DNA of 64,000 nt, taken from Lepidodermella squamata. Lineage: Eukaryota; Gastrotricha. The translations under genes were made by a program, and so were the position numbers. Positions 22,310-32,560 of the stretch are shown in pieces. The number at the start of each line of letters is the position of its first letter. Position 1 is the first letter of the stretch. Below the pieces are notes generated by a model. That model was given only the letters and a program-made list of their open reading frames with translations. It was not told the origin of the DNA and made no database searches. Location: contig JBLDXI010000011.1 of the NCBI GenBank assembly GCA_047495785.1, positions 1,240,001-1,304,000 of the forward strand, written 5' to 3'.

Positions 22310-22846
22310 ACTAGAAATGTGAGCAAGGGTAGCAAAATTTGACTGAAAATGATATCGATTCCCGAAAATAAAAAGTATTGGGTCACGAAGGTTCATTTCT
22401 GATTATTTTACGTCCCTGAATAACTCAGAAACGTTTAAGAGATAGATAACTTAGGATGTAGCCCTTTAGCGATAGCAATGAAGCAAAAAAACCCAAATTG
22501 AACAACAGCCCCTGCATACTCATACACAAATTATGACTCATCACTCTGCAAAAAATACAGCGATGATTCATATATATTAGCTCTTGTTCACACGAAGAAA
22601 CGTAAACTCACTTTTCTTGAACGCTGAAATAAGCCTCGGAATCAGCTCGACGAGGAGAAGGCGTTAGGCTATTAAAATGTGAAAAATGATTATTTTCGAT
22701 TTTTAACGTCAATTCGAAAATTTTCACACACTTGGCGGCGTTTCCAAGAAACAGATTTCCAGAAAGCGAATATCCACTGCGCAGTGGTGATTCATACTCA
22801 ATTGTTCATATTCAAAATCGACTGGTTGGGGCAATGAAATATATAA
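22310..22846. other. Spacer without recognised gene
   Basis: Downstream of the fucosyltransferase-like gene. Nothing was recognised. Confidence 0.5.
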
Positions 22847-23059
22847 CCCAGACCGGCACGAGCAATTTTGGCTCATTCGAACAACTCCGAACAATTCGAT
22901 TTGACCCCTTTGTTCGCCTGTTTTTGAGCATTTTCCGGCCGAACAACTCCGAACAAATCCCAAAATAGGCGAACAGGTTAAAAAACAGGCGAACAAAGGG
23001 GTCAAATCGAATTGTTCGGAGTTGTTCGAATGAGCCAAAATTGCTCGTGCCGGTCTGGG
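22847..23059. mobile_element. Foldback element with perfect 79-bp arms
   Basis: Arm 22847-22925 and arm 22981-23059 are exact reverse complements over all 79 bases (ends CCCAGACCGGCACGAGC). A 55-bp loop itself repeats the word GAACAACTCCGAAC. Open frames crossing it on both strands are artefacts of the palindrome. Perfect arms mean a recent origin. Confidence 0.92.
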
Positions 23060-23493
23060 AAGCTGCAAGCAACTTGGGAGCATTCTGGTGAAACGAAACT
23101 TCGATTCGAGTTATCAGTTGCACCTCATCAGTGACACCGGACACGCACTGTTTTAGACTCCCGCGGAAGTTTCTGCGAGTCACCTTACATCTTGTTAGCG
23201 TTAGCGACATTAGCGTTAGGATTGGGTTTATTAGGATTGGTGAATTGGCCCTTCGCACAAGTATTGCATGATTCACAGTATACAAACCGGCTTCTCCGTC
23301 TTTCATTTCGATCAAATGCAGTTGCCGAGGTAGAGTCCCAGTTAATTATTGCTTTAATCACTTTCAAACACGTTACTTCCCTTGTTGCGAAGCTAGTCCC
23401 GTGGAATTATCATCTGGTAGATTTACTAAGCCTACTTTTTCGAGGCTTCTTGGTAGTAATCTTGCTTGCTGTCATCCTATTGGTCTAGAATTA
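23060..23493. other. Spacer without recognised gene
   Basis: A TTAGCG-type short repeat is present at about 23197-23222. Nothing else was recognised. Confidence 0.45.
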
Positions 23494-23896
23494 ACAGTAC
23501 TGCCCGAAATTTTGGGCCTGTCATTTATTTTATTTCAAAACAAGTCGAAACCTCGTCTTATATTTGAGACCGCCCTTTATTTGAGGCCTGACCTTTATTA
23601 TTTCGAACCCTTCTAGACTCATCACATGTCGCTATACAGCGCTTCCAGTCCCTATGAATTGGCCTCTAAATAGATCGGCATATGATCGGGTTTTACTCGA
23701 GGAGAAGGCGATGATGATCATGACGTAGTAGAATTCGAATTCCTTTGAACTATTCCGAACTTTATCAATATATCATAAAATGATGATACACGCGTGGGCG
23801 ACCTGACCATTATTTGAGGCCTGACCTTTATTATTTCGAATGGCCCTTGGACCCCGTCTTTTATTTGAGGCCGACTTACTTTTCGGGCAGTACGGT
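23494..23896. mobile_element. Terminal-inverted-repeat element with internal duplication
   Basis: The ends are ACAGTACTGCCCGAAA at 23494 and its inverse TTTCGGGCAGTACGGT ending at 23896 (one mismatch). Inside, a block including TTGAGGCCTGACCTTTATTA occurs twice, at about 23579-23609 and 23812-23841, in direct orientation. No transposase frame is present. The target duplication is unclear (A/T-rich on both sides). Confidence 0.65.
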
Positions 23897-24236
23897 AATT
23901 TAATCTTTTCGCGCGATTAACCCATATATTCATTTGATAGATAATTGCTCAAACTCCATCTTGCTATAATATATATATTAACCGGTACGTCGTTCGAAAG
24001 TTGCCCTTTGACATCAGCAGATCACATTAAAAACTTCAAATTTTGCCGCCTGAGCTCGCAGGAATGTAAAACCCCTGATAAAAGAGATTGGAGGTTTCAT
24101 GCTCGACACTGCGGCTGCGTTACACCTGAGTTCTTAGCCACCCAATCACTTCTGACATTAATTGATTTTGGGCGCATACCTCCGGTTACATTTGATCACA
24201 TTTGTTAGATACCCTGTCTTATTTTCGATTGTGGGA

Positions 24237-25580
24237 ATGCTTATTCTCAGAATAATTCTGCAGGTGTCAATTGCGATCGCTTACTCAAGTCGACTTCGCG
24301 GTATACCCTCCTACAACAAAAACTCGCCTTCACCCGAACTCATTGAGGCCCTGTCCAAGTGCGAAAAATTAGGCGAATTGTATGACAAACAGAATCTAAC
24401 TCGAAGTGCCGAGTGCGAATGCCGTCGTAACGCGCTTCTTTACGCCAATTTTAAAGCTTCACATGAGCCTGTTATCAGCGGCTTGTTTTTGAAGCAAACT
24501 GGAAGCCGGCGTGACATCTACGTCAGCATATCACTAAGATCATACTCATACCACAACGCGTCTTACCAATTGCAAAACAGCAAAGACTATTCATGGAGGA
24601 TAAAAATGCCCGGAGTTTACTTCATTCGCTGCTACCCAGTTTCGAAACGCGCAGATGTTGTCCTTCACTTTGATGCTATAATGCTTAGATGCCGCGTGCC
24701 AGACGCGACGCAAATTCCTGATAGACCATTTGAAATTTCAATCATGCGCGGTTTAGCGAAATGGCACAACAGCTACACGGACTTTCGAAGGCATGGATGC
24801 TTGGTTTGCGACGATGCTATCATCCCTAAACAGCTATTTAACATGTCAATTTGCGCATTTGTTGCTAAATACCACATGAGCCGACTTCCGGAGTGGATTG
24901 AATACCACTTGCTGGTCGGTTTCGATCATGTCTTGCTTCACGTTAATGACGCGGATTTTTTGGATTACTTCGAATTTTTAGCGTATTACCTGGAGAAGGG
25001 TGTTCTAACCCTTGTTCCGTTCTTCTTCAACAAGGAATTTCCGAATTTTTATTTTCAAACCGCTCACATTGAGAATTGCCTGAACCGTTTCAAAGGACGA
25101 GCGACTTGGTTAGGCTCGTTGGACGTTGATGAATTTTTCGAATTCTACGAGGGCGACTTTAACGCCAAACTCGAGACTTACTACAAAGCTGATCCGCACT
25201 TGGGCGGTGTTGCGTTTTGGACGATGTACCATCAGCAATCGGTACAAGAATCGGAGTCTCACGTTGGCCGTTACGCCGTAGCTCATGCTATCCGTGATTT
25301 CACGCACATTGACAAGATTCCGACGTTAGGTGGGCGTGAGAAGGTAGTGCTACGTTTGGACAATGTTCGAACCGGCGATGTGCATAACGTGCTTGAAGGT
25401 GGGGTCGTCCAATACGCCAATCCGTACACCGAGGGCCGATTGGCCCACTTTAAACCTTCATACGTTAACGGAGGGCCGAGTGCAGTCCCAGAAGCGACGA
25501 TTAGAGCGAGATACGTGAGCGTCATAGAAGAAAGATTAACATTATTTGAGCAATACTTGCGAAATAAGACAGTGAGCTGA
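24237..25580 (+). CDS. GT92-family glycosyltransferase with intact catalytic motif
   Basis: This is a single-exon frame. I placed the start at ATG 24237, directly before the signal anchor MLILRIILQVSIAIAY, giving 447 residues; the in-frame TTG at 24162 would add 25 residues. The protein carries the full GT92 (DUF23) set: ISICAFVAKYHMSRLPEWI and EYHLLVGFDHVLLHVND at about 206-236, NCLNRFKGRATWLGSLDVDE near 282-300 with D296-V-D298-E, and VGRYAVAHAI plus HFKPSY toward the end. Known GT92 members transfer galactose to core fucose or related positions on N-glycans in the Golgi, so this is the likely active member beside the two relatives that lost the motif. Confidence 0.92.
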   Translation: MLILRIILQVSIAIAYSSRLRGIPSYNKNSPSPELIEALSKCEKLGELYDKQNLTRSAECECRRNALLYANFKASHEPVISGLFLKQTGSRRDIYVSISLRSYSYHNASYQLQNSKDYSWRIKMPGVYFIRCYPVSKRADVVLHFDAIMLRCRVPDATQIPDRPFEISIMRGLAKWHNSYTDFRRHGCLVCDDAIIPKQLFNMSICAFVAKYHMSRLPEWIEYHLLVGFDHVLLHVNDADFLDYFEFLAYYLEKGVLTLVPFFFNKEFPNFYFQTAHIENCLNRFKGRATWLGSLDVDEFFEFYEGDFNAKLETYYKADPHLGGVAFWTMYHQQSVQESESHVGRYAVAHAIRDFTHIDKIPTLGGREKVVLRLDNVRTGDVHNVLEGGVVQYANPYTEGRLAHFKPSYVNGGPSAVPEATIRARYVSVIEERLTLFEQYLRNKTVS

Positions 25581-27249
25581 ATGAAACTAGAACGGAATAT
25601 TGAGAATTGACGTTCTGAACGTCACTGCTGAGTTCATTTTTTGGCGGACCACACTATTTCCCCTCTATCCCCGAGCCAGTGATACCATCGAAGTGTGCCA
25701 CCGTAGTGCCAAGTGTAGCAAGGTGTGGCGCATCTAATGAGATCAATTAAGAAACAAAATTGCATTCCATCTTAATAGGGGGCTGCTTTAAACAGAGCGG
25801 TCTGCTTAACCAGGGTCCGCTGAGTGCCAAAAACCCTGGCTTTGTTGAACTTGGCAGACCCAATTAGCGGACCGAATCCAGTTGTAGTACTTTGATGTTT
25901 GCAACCGCCAGAGTGAGGCTAAATAGCTCAGGTGTGCATAGTAGGTCATAGGATGGCACTTTTCAGGGGGAATCGACTAATCATATGGCGCACCTCCAAC
26001 CTGGTCCGAAACACTGGTCCGCTAAAATTTGGTCTGTTGAACTCGGCGACGTATTTTCTGACACGATATGCATTTTTTCATGAATCTCAATAAAACTCTG
26101 CATTTAAAAAAATTCTACAAGGAGGTGTTTCATAATTTGCCGAAATACTTTATAACTATTCTTGGTACATCCTATACTTATTGCTATGTAGTTAAGAGCT
26201 TTTTCAACTTTTTCAACCTCAAGGCCCAAATAAATGTGATTGCCCTCTATGCTTATGCGCTGCGTTTTGATTCTGATTTGACATTTACACGGCCTCGATG
26301 AATAAGCTTAGCAGTTGCCTATCTAGGGGCTCATTGATAAGCAGATTCAAATTTATTCGTCCAAATTCAACGGAACATCTCATTGATTCCTGGAAAAACG
26401 AGAGAAGCCTAATTGATTCATCTATTCTGTGGAATTGCGGTTTTCAGTCCAGCGGCTGAGTTGCAGGACAATTATCCAGCTACAATAGATCCTAGCTTCT
26501 TTACTACTAATTCTAAATAATGCCGAAATGAGTTCGCCGATTTTGCCAACAATGTCCTTTTCCTCATATGGATTGTTCGGAATCATTCTACTGAAACTAA
26601 TGCGAACGTTTAACAGGATTTGCTACGCATTATGGCTAGGAGAATGCGCCTGAATTCTGACCATGCCGCGAAACAGGGTTCGTCAACGATAGCGTATTTA
26701 AGTTCATTCCTGTTGTGATTAGTGTGATTACCGACGCGATTGATCGATTGAAGTCCTTGCTACTTCATCAGTAATAATCAGTAATCAGTAATAGAAAGCT
26801 TTCACGTGGAGATGGCTTAAGTACGGTTTTTTGCAAACTTCACCGACATCATCATGATTGGTCTGAAAAAAGTAGAAAGTACGTCATTAGTAATAGAATT
26901 AACGTATTGTTGCTGTCGATTATTCTGTCGATTGTTGCTGTTGAAGTCGTTATTCTTGCATATAGCTGCCGAATGGAGTGCTAACTTTCAATGTGTAACA
27001 TTTTGACAACGGGATTTACACTTCGTCTGAATGAAAATGAATAAAAATGATGTATAAAATAAAAAGGATAAGATCATGCTGGTGGAATATGGAATTTTTT
27101 CAATCGGAAACCGACTATGAACTGAGTAGCTATTACTATTACCCTGACTTCCATGGAATGAGTATGTAATAAAACACAGGCGCAAACTGACAAAAGAGAG
27201 AGGACAATTAGGCATGAATTATCGAATGTCCTTTTATTTGTCTTCATAG
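25581..27249. other. Long spacer without recognised gene
   Basis: No exon with a domain or paralog was found. The plus frame at 26068-26301 and the minus frames at 27289-26988 look like chance. A stretch at 25770-26040 has repeated GGTCCGCT/GCGGACC words. Confidence 0.5.
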
Positions 27250-28711
27250 TTAAACTGAGCAGCCGCGCATGTTCTGGAAAATCATCCACGGCTGCGGGTT
27301 TCTATTGCGATTGCAATCGTTATTTTCCGGAAACAGTTCATTCGCTTCGCCTTGAAACGCGTGATCAATGAATCGCCAACACTCGCTCATCAGTGCGTAC
27401 CTAGCTGGGCCATAGATTCGATGCACATTGTGTATTACATAGTCAACACCAGTTGGCACGCCCATATACAGCAAGCCCCCGGGTTTCACCAGGCAGCTGA
27501 TCCTAGCCATATCCATCAAATCGCCGTCAGGATTCAGAGGATCTCCATAACGGCCCAGTCCACTGTGCTCTAAGCTCGAATAGGAAATCGCGAAATCGAA
27601 CCGGCTGTACAGCTCACCGGAGGCTATTTTCCGCCCAACGTCCCTAGCGTTGACGTAAGCCAAGTGTTTATGGCCTGGCTTGATGAATTCACTCAAATCG
27701 AGGTATTCAATTGTGGTCACGTGATCAACGCCAGCTCTCAGCACCTCTAACTCAGCCCATGGCCAGTATGAACCAATGATTACCCCGCGTTTTCCAGCTA
27801 CTGAGTATTTATCAAGCATCAGTCTAAATGGCGCGACCGATGTGTGGAACGGATAGGAGGTCCCCGTCTTGACCTTTCCTATATCCTTCATCCCATACGC
27901 AGTGTTGTCAGCCAGGGACCGCCAGCTATCTCGCGATTCAGCGACATCAGCCGCATTGTCCGGCGTGTACTGTTGTATAAACGTGCTTTCGATCAGCTGA
28001 TACCAGGGCTGGGTGCGATGTAAAAATCGTTCCCTTTCGCCCTTTTTATGCCAGACCTCGGCTAATTTCCCGAACTTCACCGGAACCTCATGCTTTGGAA
28101 TAACCTCATGAATAGATGTTTTGAGGTCAAGGCGCCAGTAATCGGTCAATTTTGATAGCGGACTGTTTTCCGGATACTGTTTCAAAAAAGTAAATTTGTA
28201 GTAATTTTGATCGGCAGTTGTCTTGGCGTTCAGCTCATCCAAGTTGTTGGCAAACGTTATCTTGCTGTAATCATCTGCATCAACAGCGAAAACTGGATAT
28301 TTAGGATTTTGGTTTTGCCATTGTGGGATTTTAGCGATTGAAATAGAATTTTGCCACTCGGCTGGAATCAGCGGGCAGTTTCTTGCTTGTGCCGCTTCAC
28401 TTTTGAAATTCGTCAAACAGCGGACGCAAAATCCTGGCAGTCTAGAGAGGGCTGATGGTTAATTCGGTTGACTTGAAGTGGAAAATTCAACAAACCGATT
28501 ATTGCCGTGCATTTCAAGGACTGGTGATTCGAACAATCTATGGAATGAGAAAAATTAGGAATTTCTCGATAAGATTTACGGCAACCTGCCTAGTTTCGCT
28601 ATTATCTGTTCCATCTGATGTATCAAAGAATAAAACCGATAAAAACAGTAGGCCGGCTACGGATAAGCTTACTAGCACGGCAAATTTCAAGCTAAGAGAC
28701 AGCTTTCTCAT
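27250..28711 (-). CDS. DUF268 family methyltransferase-like protein, type II membrane (copy 2)
   Basis: Exons 28711-28590 and 28441-27250 encode about 437 residues. Exon 1 gives a basic tail and signal anchor (FAVLVSLSVAGLLFLSVLFF). Exon 2 aligns with the gene at 11000-12449 over its whole length: TANCP-like N-terminus, GVIIGSYWPWAELEVLRAG, HVTTIEYLDLSEFIKPGHKH, ISYSSLEHSGLGRYGDPLNP, VKPGGLLYMGVPTGVDYV. As in that gene, the reading frame is preserved only if exon 1 ends ACTAG followed by GCAGGTT, a GC-AG intron of 148 bases. A GT four bases further on (CAG|GTTGCC) would break the frame. A lumenal methyltransferase on glycans is the inferred role. Confidence 0.9.
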
Positions 28712-29335
28712 CGCTTCACTTGCTCATGAGCGTTAATCAGTTTATAGATCTTGCTGTATCTTTGAGCTCATCTCTCGTCTTGTAACAATCCTTTTGTATG
28801 ACAATCCCTCCCGAGAAATGCCGACAGATTTCTGTTGTTTTCAAGGCAAGAGGCAAGTTCAATAACTTTAACGTTGAGCAATAACTTTAACGGCAAGTGC
28901 ATATATGAGTTACAGCTCAATTCCGGGCCCCCTTAGTTTCGTGCAGGTCCCAACGTTAATTGCGCAATCAGATGGTGAAAGTGGACTTGAGGGCAAACGC
29001 AAAACTTGAGGGCGACCCTGAGGCCATGAAATGTACACAAATTTCGGCTTTAATGCGTTCGCGCACAAGTCCACTTTTACCCTCTGATTGACTATAGGTG
29101 AATCATCATTTGTGCATCGTCAGGTTTGATGTGGACCAAATCGAAAAATGACTTCACTTATAGCTGGCAGAATGGAAAGCAGAAGTTCTAGGTCAAATTC
29201 TGTTTGAGTTTTTTTATGAGCATTCGTTTTTTTTGGAATGGCAATGGCCATTTTAATGAAAATGTTGCTACGGCTGCCGATCGGCATTTCGAGACGTTAG
29301 CAAGAAGTTCATGTTTATTTTCGATTACACAGAAG
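28712..29335. other. Spacer without recognised gene
   Basis: Short frames only. A pair of inverted words about AAGTGGACTTGAGGG / AAGTCCACTTTTACC (28979-29086) hints at an old repeat. Confidence 0.45.
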
Positions 29336-31748
29336 TTACACGTTATACCTATAATTTTCGAATCGCGAAAACGTTCCAATTCTATTGAAATGTTGAAATG
29401 TGCATAAGTTATCCAAATCGTGGCTCAAGTTGTGCGCGGGTGTTAGCCAGTGAGCGAATCGCTGCGTTGGTACAAATGAATACATGGACGCCATTTCAGC
29501 GAGCGAACTTCGGCTAATGACTAAATGGTCCATTTTCGCTAAAGCCAGCCAATCGACATAGACTTTAGCCTCCCCGATCCAATCTAAAGCTTCGCGAGCT
29601 TTCCATTGCGTTAAATCCAACTTATCAGAATGCTGGATCTTTAATTCCGGGCAATTTTGCTGACTAGTTACAATAATCGCTTGTTTTTCCTCTTTGAAAA
29701 TCCAACGAAAATAGTCGATCGATTCCTGCAAGTCGGAGGTTAGGAAAATTAAGAATCGATTAAACCTTAATTTTCGATTGTTGGAGGCTGTGGCCATGAT
29801 TTTTCTTACGAGATTAGCGTAACAATCAAGCTGAGCGTATGTCACTCGCTGGAAACCAGGATCTCCTCTTCGAATCTGAACCCCGATTTTGTAGTGATTT
29901 CCCCAACTATCTCGGCCGCCAGCAGGATCAATAACGCATCTATCGAATACTTCTTTCAATTTGTCAGATGGCCTGTCGAATATATTCTGCATAGCCGCCG
30001 AGGCGAGGATAGAGAAATCCAAGTCGGGGTGATCTGATAAGAACCTTTCAAAATTTGCGAGCAAATCTTGATTTTTTGCCACGCCTTCAAGGCCGGCTAA
30101 TGAGTTTGTCCTCAAGACAATGTTTTTCCCATTTTCGCCGTTAATCTTTGCCGTAAAGTTGATCAGCAAAGGTTCTCCGGGGTTGTCGATGAAAACCGCT
30201 TCCTCCGTGCCGAATAAATCAACACTTTTGTTGTACGTAGAATCAAAATTATTTCGGCTAATGCCGTAAAGCTGGCCGTTTATTTGGGGGAAGTAGTCAG
30301 CCAATTGGCCGGATCGAGTCCAGTCGATACGGAAAATGCGATTGAGGCCAATTGCGACGTAGAAAGCGCTAACAACGCCGTAGAGACGATTGCCGTAGCC
30401 GCCGCAAGATATATCACCGGTACAGGCGTAGGTTACGAACTGGAGAAACAAAAGTGTATATGCTGAGCAGTGGATTTCACCCATGGGTCCTCAAATAGAC
30501 ATTTTGAGGTATAAGTCGCAATGTACATCAATCCCGGTATCAGAAATCAGATCAGTCGGAAACTGGTAAGGTATTGCAGACCGATACCGGACCTGATAAC
30601 GGTGGATGTCAAACTGGACCGGGCCGGGCTCTACCTGTTTTAGAACTGCATTTTTCAAATCGCAGGAAAATAGCGAAAACATGATACCAGACTCATAAAA
30701 TTTCTCAATTCACCAAAAAAATCAGATTTATCCATGTTAGGGGCCTTTCGATCGAGGTCAGTATAAAATACTTCGGAAGCCGCGAACCATCCCAACCATC
30801 CAATAAGTTTGCGAAGCTTTGCACTGCCGCACTAATGCTCAAAGTCAGAATAATAAGCAAAACAGAAAAATCTAGTTTTTCTGTGGATTTTTTTCATTTT
30901 TCCCACGCCTGGCTTGCTAATTTGAAAATTCAACTTTTCCCGGCCTCCCGGTGGCGTTTTTTGAGACCCATACCGGACCTGGAACGGGAACGGACCGGGA
31001 ACGGCGCTGGTCGACCGGACCTGTTTCCAACACCGCCCGGTGTTTTCCTCATAGTGATAGAAATCCCGAATTCCCGAATTCCCGAATTCCCAAGTGATCT
31101 AATATCAGCGATGAATTTTCTTACCGTATATTTTCGAGTTTCAAACAGTCCATTAATCTCCTATCTCTCATTATCAGTCGTATTAACAGTCTACAATCTG
31201 GTATCGATTCCGAGTATCGATTTACTGATTTAATTATAGAGTTATCCGATGCTAGCAGTCTTAGAGCTTAGAACTAAAATAAGAAGATCCAGTGCCCTGA
31301 GAGGCATCAATATTGATAAGTTACCAGGAAGGTGCCATGTTTAACTTGGCTCTGATAGTTATTACAGCTGAAAAGCCGAAACTTCTCTCACCTTATGTGT
31401 ATCGCAAGCCCTTGCTGGTGTAGCAAGTAAGGATTTTCTCATATCAGCAACGTAAATCTTGCGCAATGCAGCCGCTAGCCGTTTTGCCGCGATCAACCGC
31501 TGCGAATTGCCAGTCGTGAATTTACAATTGTCGAAACAACGGCCATCAAACAGTTCATAATTCGGCTCTTCATCAATTCTACCGTTGAAGTGACGCGACA
31601 ACATTGTTTCGCCAGAATTTGATGAATTGCTTATAAACGAGCATCTTAACTTTTCCGTAGTAACAGCAGCAGTATTATTGTTAGCTGAACATTTGTAATA
31701 TATTGCGATTACAATAACCAAAACAAATATTGAGATGAGATATTTCAT
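29336..31748 (-). CDS. Fucosyltransferase-like type II membrane protein (copy 2, divergent)
   Basis: Exon 31748-31392 encodes a signal anchor (ISIFVLVIVIAIYY) and a Cys-containing stem. It joins in phase 0 (CATAAG|GTGAGA to TTTCTCCAG|TTCGTAAC) to exon 30439-29336, giving about 486 residues. The junction reconstructs a block parallel to the other copies: FVTYACTGDISCGGYGNRLY against VYSCAGGCCGWGDRLRG. Residues about 305-312 are VQIRRGD, the classic arginine donor-binding motif of this fucosyltransferase fold, and LVISRSSLAEMASMY is the C-terminal block. Unlike 20752-22309 and 32561-36471, it has no intron at the motif, and it has a different one upstream, so it is the most distant member. It keeps the fullest RRGD form of the motif. 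Confidence 0.85.
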
Positions 31749-32014
31749 TCAGCGGAAAAAGAGAAAAGCGGAACAAAGTAATGCGATTTAAGTGAGGATT
31801 GGCGTTTTTCATCGCGAATTTTAACGATTTTCCAAGGATTGGCGTACAGGTCATTGTTTAGTGTGGCGCAAATAAACTTTGAAATTTTTCAAAGAAATTA
31901 TCCCAGGGAACAACTCAAAATTACGGCACTCGAAAGTTTTATTGATCTTACTCCAGCGATGAATGACATCAAACCAATAATCATTCAATCGATTATTTAT
32001 AACAGAGACTCGTC
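31749..32014. other. Short spacer upstream of the fucosyltransferase-like gene
   Basis: No feature was recognised. Confidence 0.4.
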
Positions 32015-32215
32015 TCACAATATCGGGTGCTTGAACCCGCGAGAAATTGATGGTTTGAAGCCTCTTTTCAGCCCCGCAAAACTAGCGGATTGATAGAGGA
32101 CAGCCGGGAATATATTGCTGTGAGAGGTACCATCAGCCGTTCGCGTGGAATGAACCCTGGAGATCGTAGCCAGCATCAGCAAACTGATAATAAAAGTCGG
32201 TGTGGTTAAATTCAT
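32015..32215 (-). CDS. Small secreted peptide precursor, unknown
   Basis: This is a 66-residue frame from ATG 32215. Residues 1-23 (LTTPTFIISLLMLATISRVH core) form a convincing signal peptide with a likely cut after HS. The remaining 43 residues have no cysteine and end GLKRGFKPSISRGFKHPIL, in which a dibasic KR is followed by two RGFK words seven residues apart. This resembles a small peptide-hormone or antimicrobial precursor, but no family was recognised and no paralog is present. It could be a chance frame; the signal peptide is the main support. Confidence 0.5.
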   Translation of the reverse strand: MNLTTPTFIISLLMLATISRVHSTRTADGTSHSNIFPAVLYQSASFAGLKRGFKPSISRGFKHPIL

Positions 32216-32560
32216 TGGAGCGCATGAAAAAAGCGAAATTTTAAAGCGAAAAAGCGAAAAAGCTTATGTGATGTCGTGTTGATGTCGTGAAAAACATGGG
32301 AATTTACAGCGCTGAGAGACATTCGCGACTCAATGAACGGAAAACAGCAGCTGATCAAACTTGGCGAAATGCGAGCCGAAGAGCGAGTACAGTCATAATT
32401 TGACGCTAAGAAAGAAACATTGAAGACAAAGTTTTGGATATATCCGATGAGCTACCCTGAATTTGTGCGATTATTTTCTGAAACCAATCCCGTAAGGGCT
32501 ATACTGGCTGTAATGTGTAACAAGTGGTTTACTCAATGTTAGCATAGGCCTGTAGCTAGG

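Noticed and set aside
22724-23315. Several overlapping frames around 22.7-23.3 kb
   Set aside because: They run through the perfect 79-bp hairpin and are products of the palindrome.
26068-26301. Plus frame of 77 codons
   Set aside because: Aromatic-rich AT sequence without a domain; no support from splice sites.
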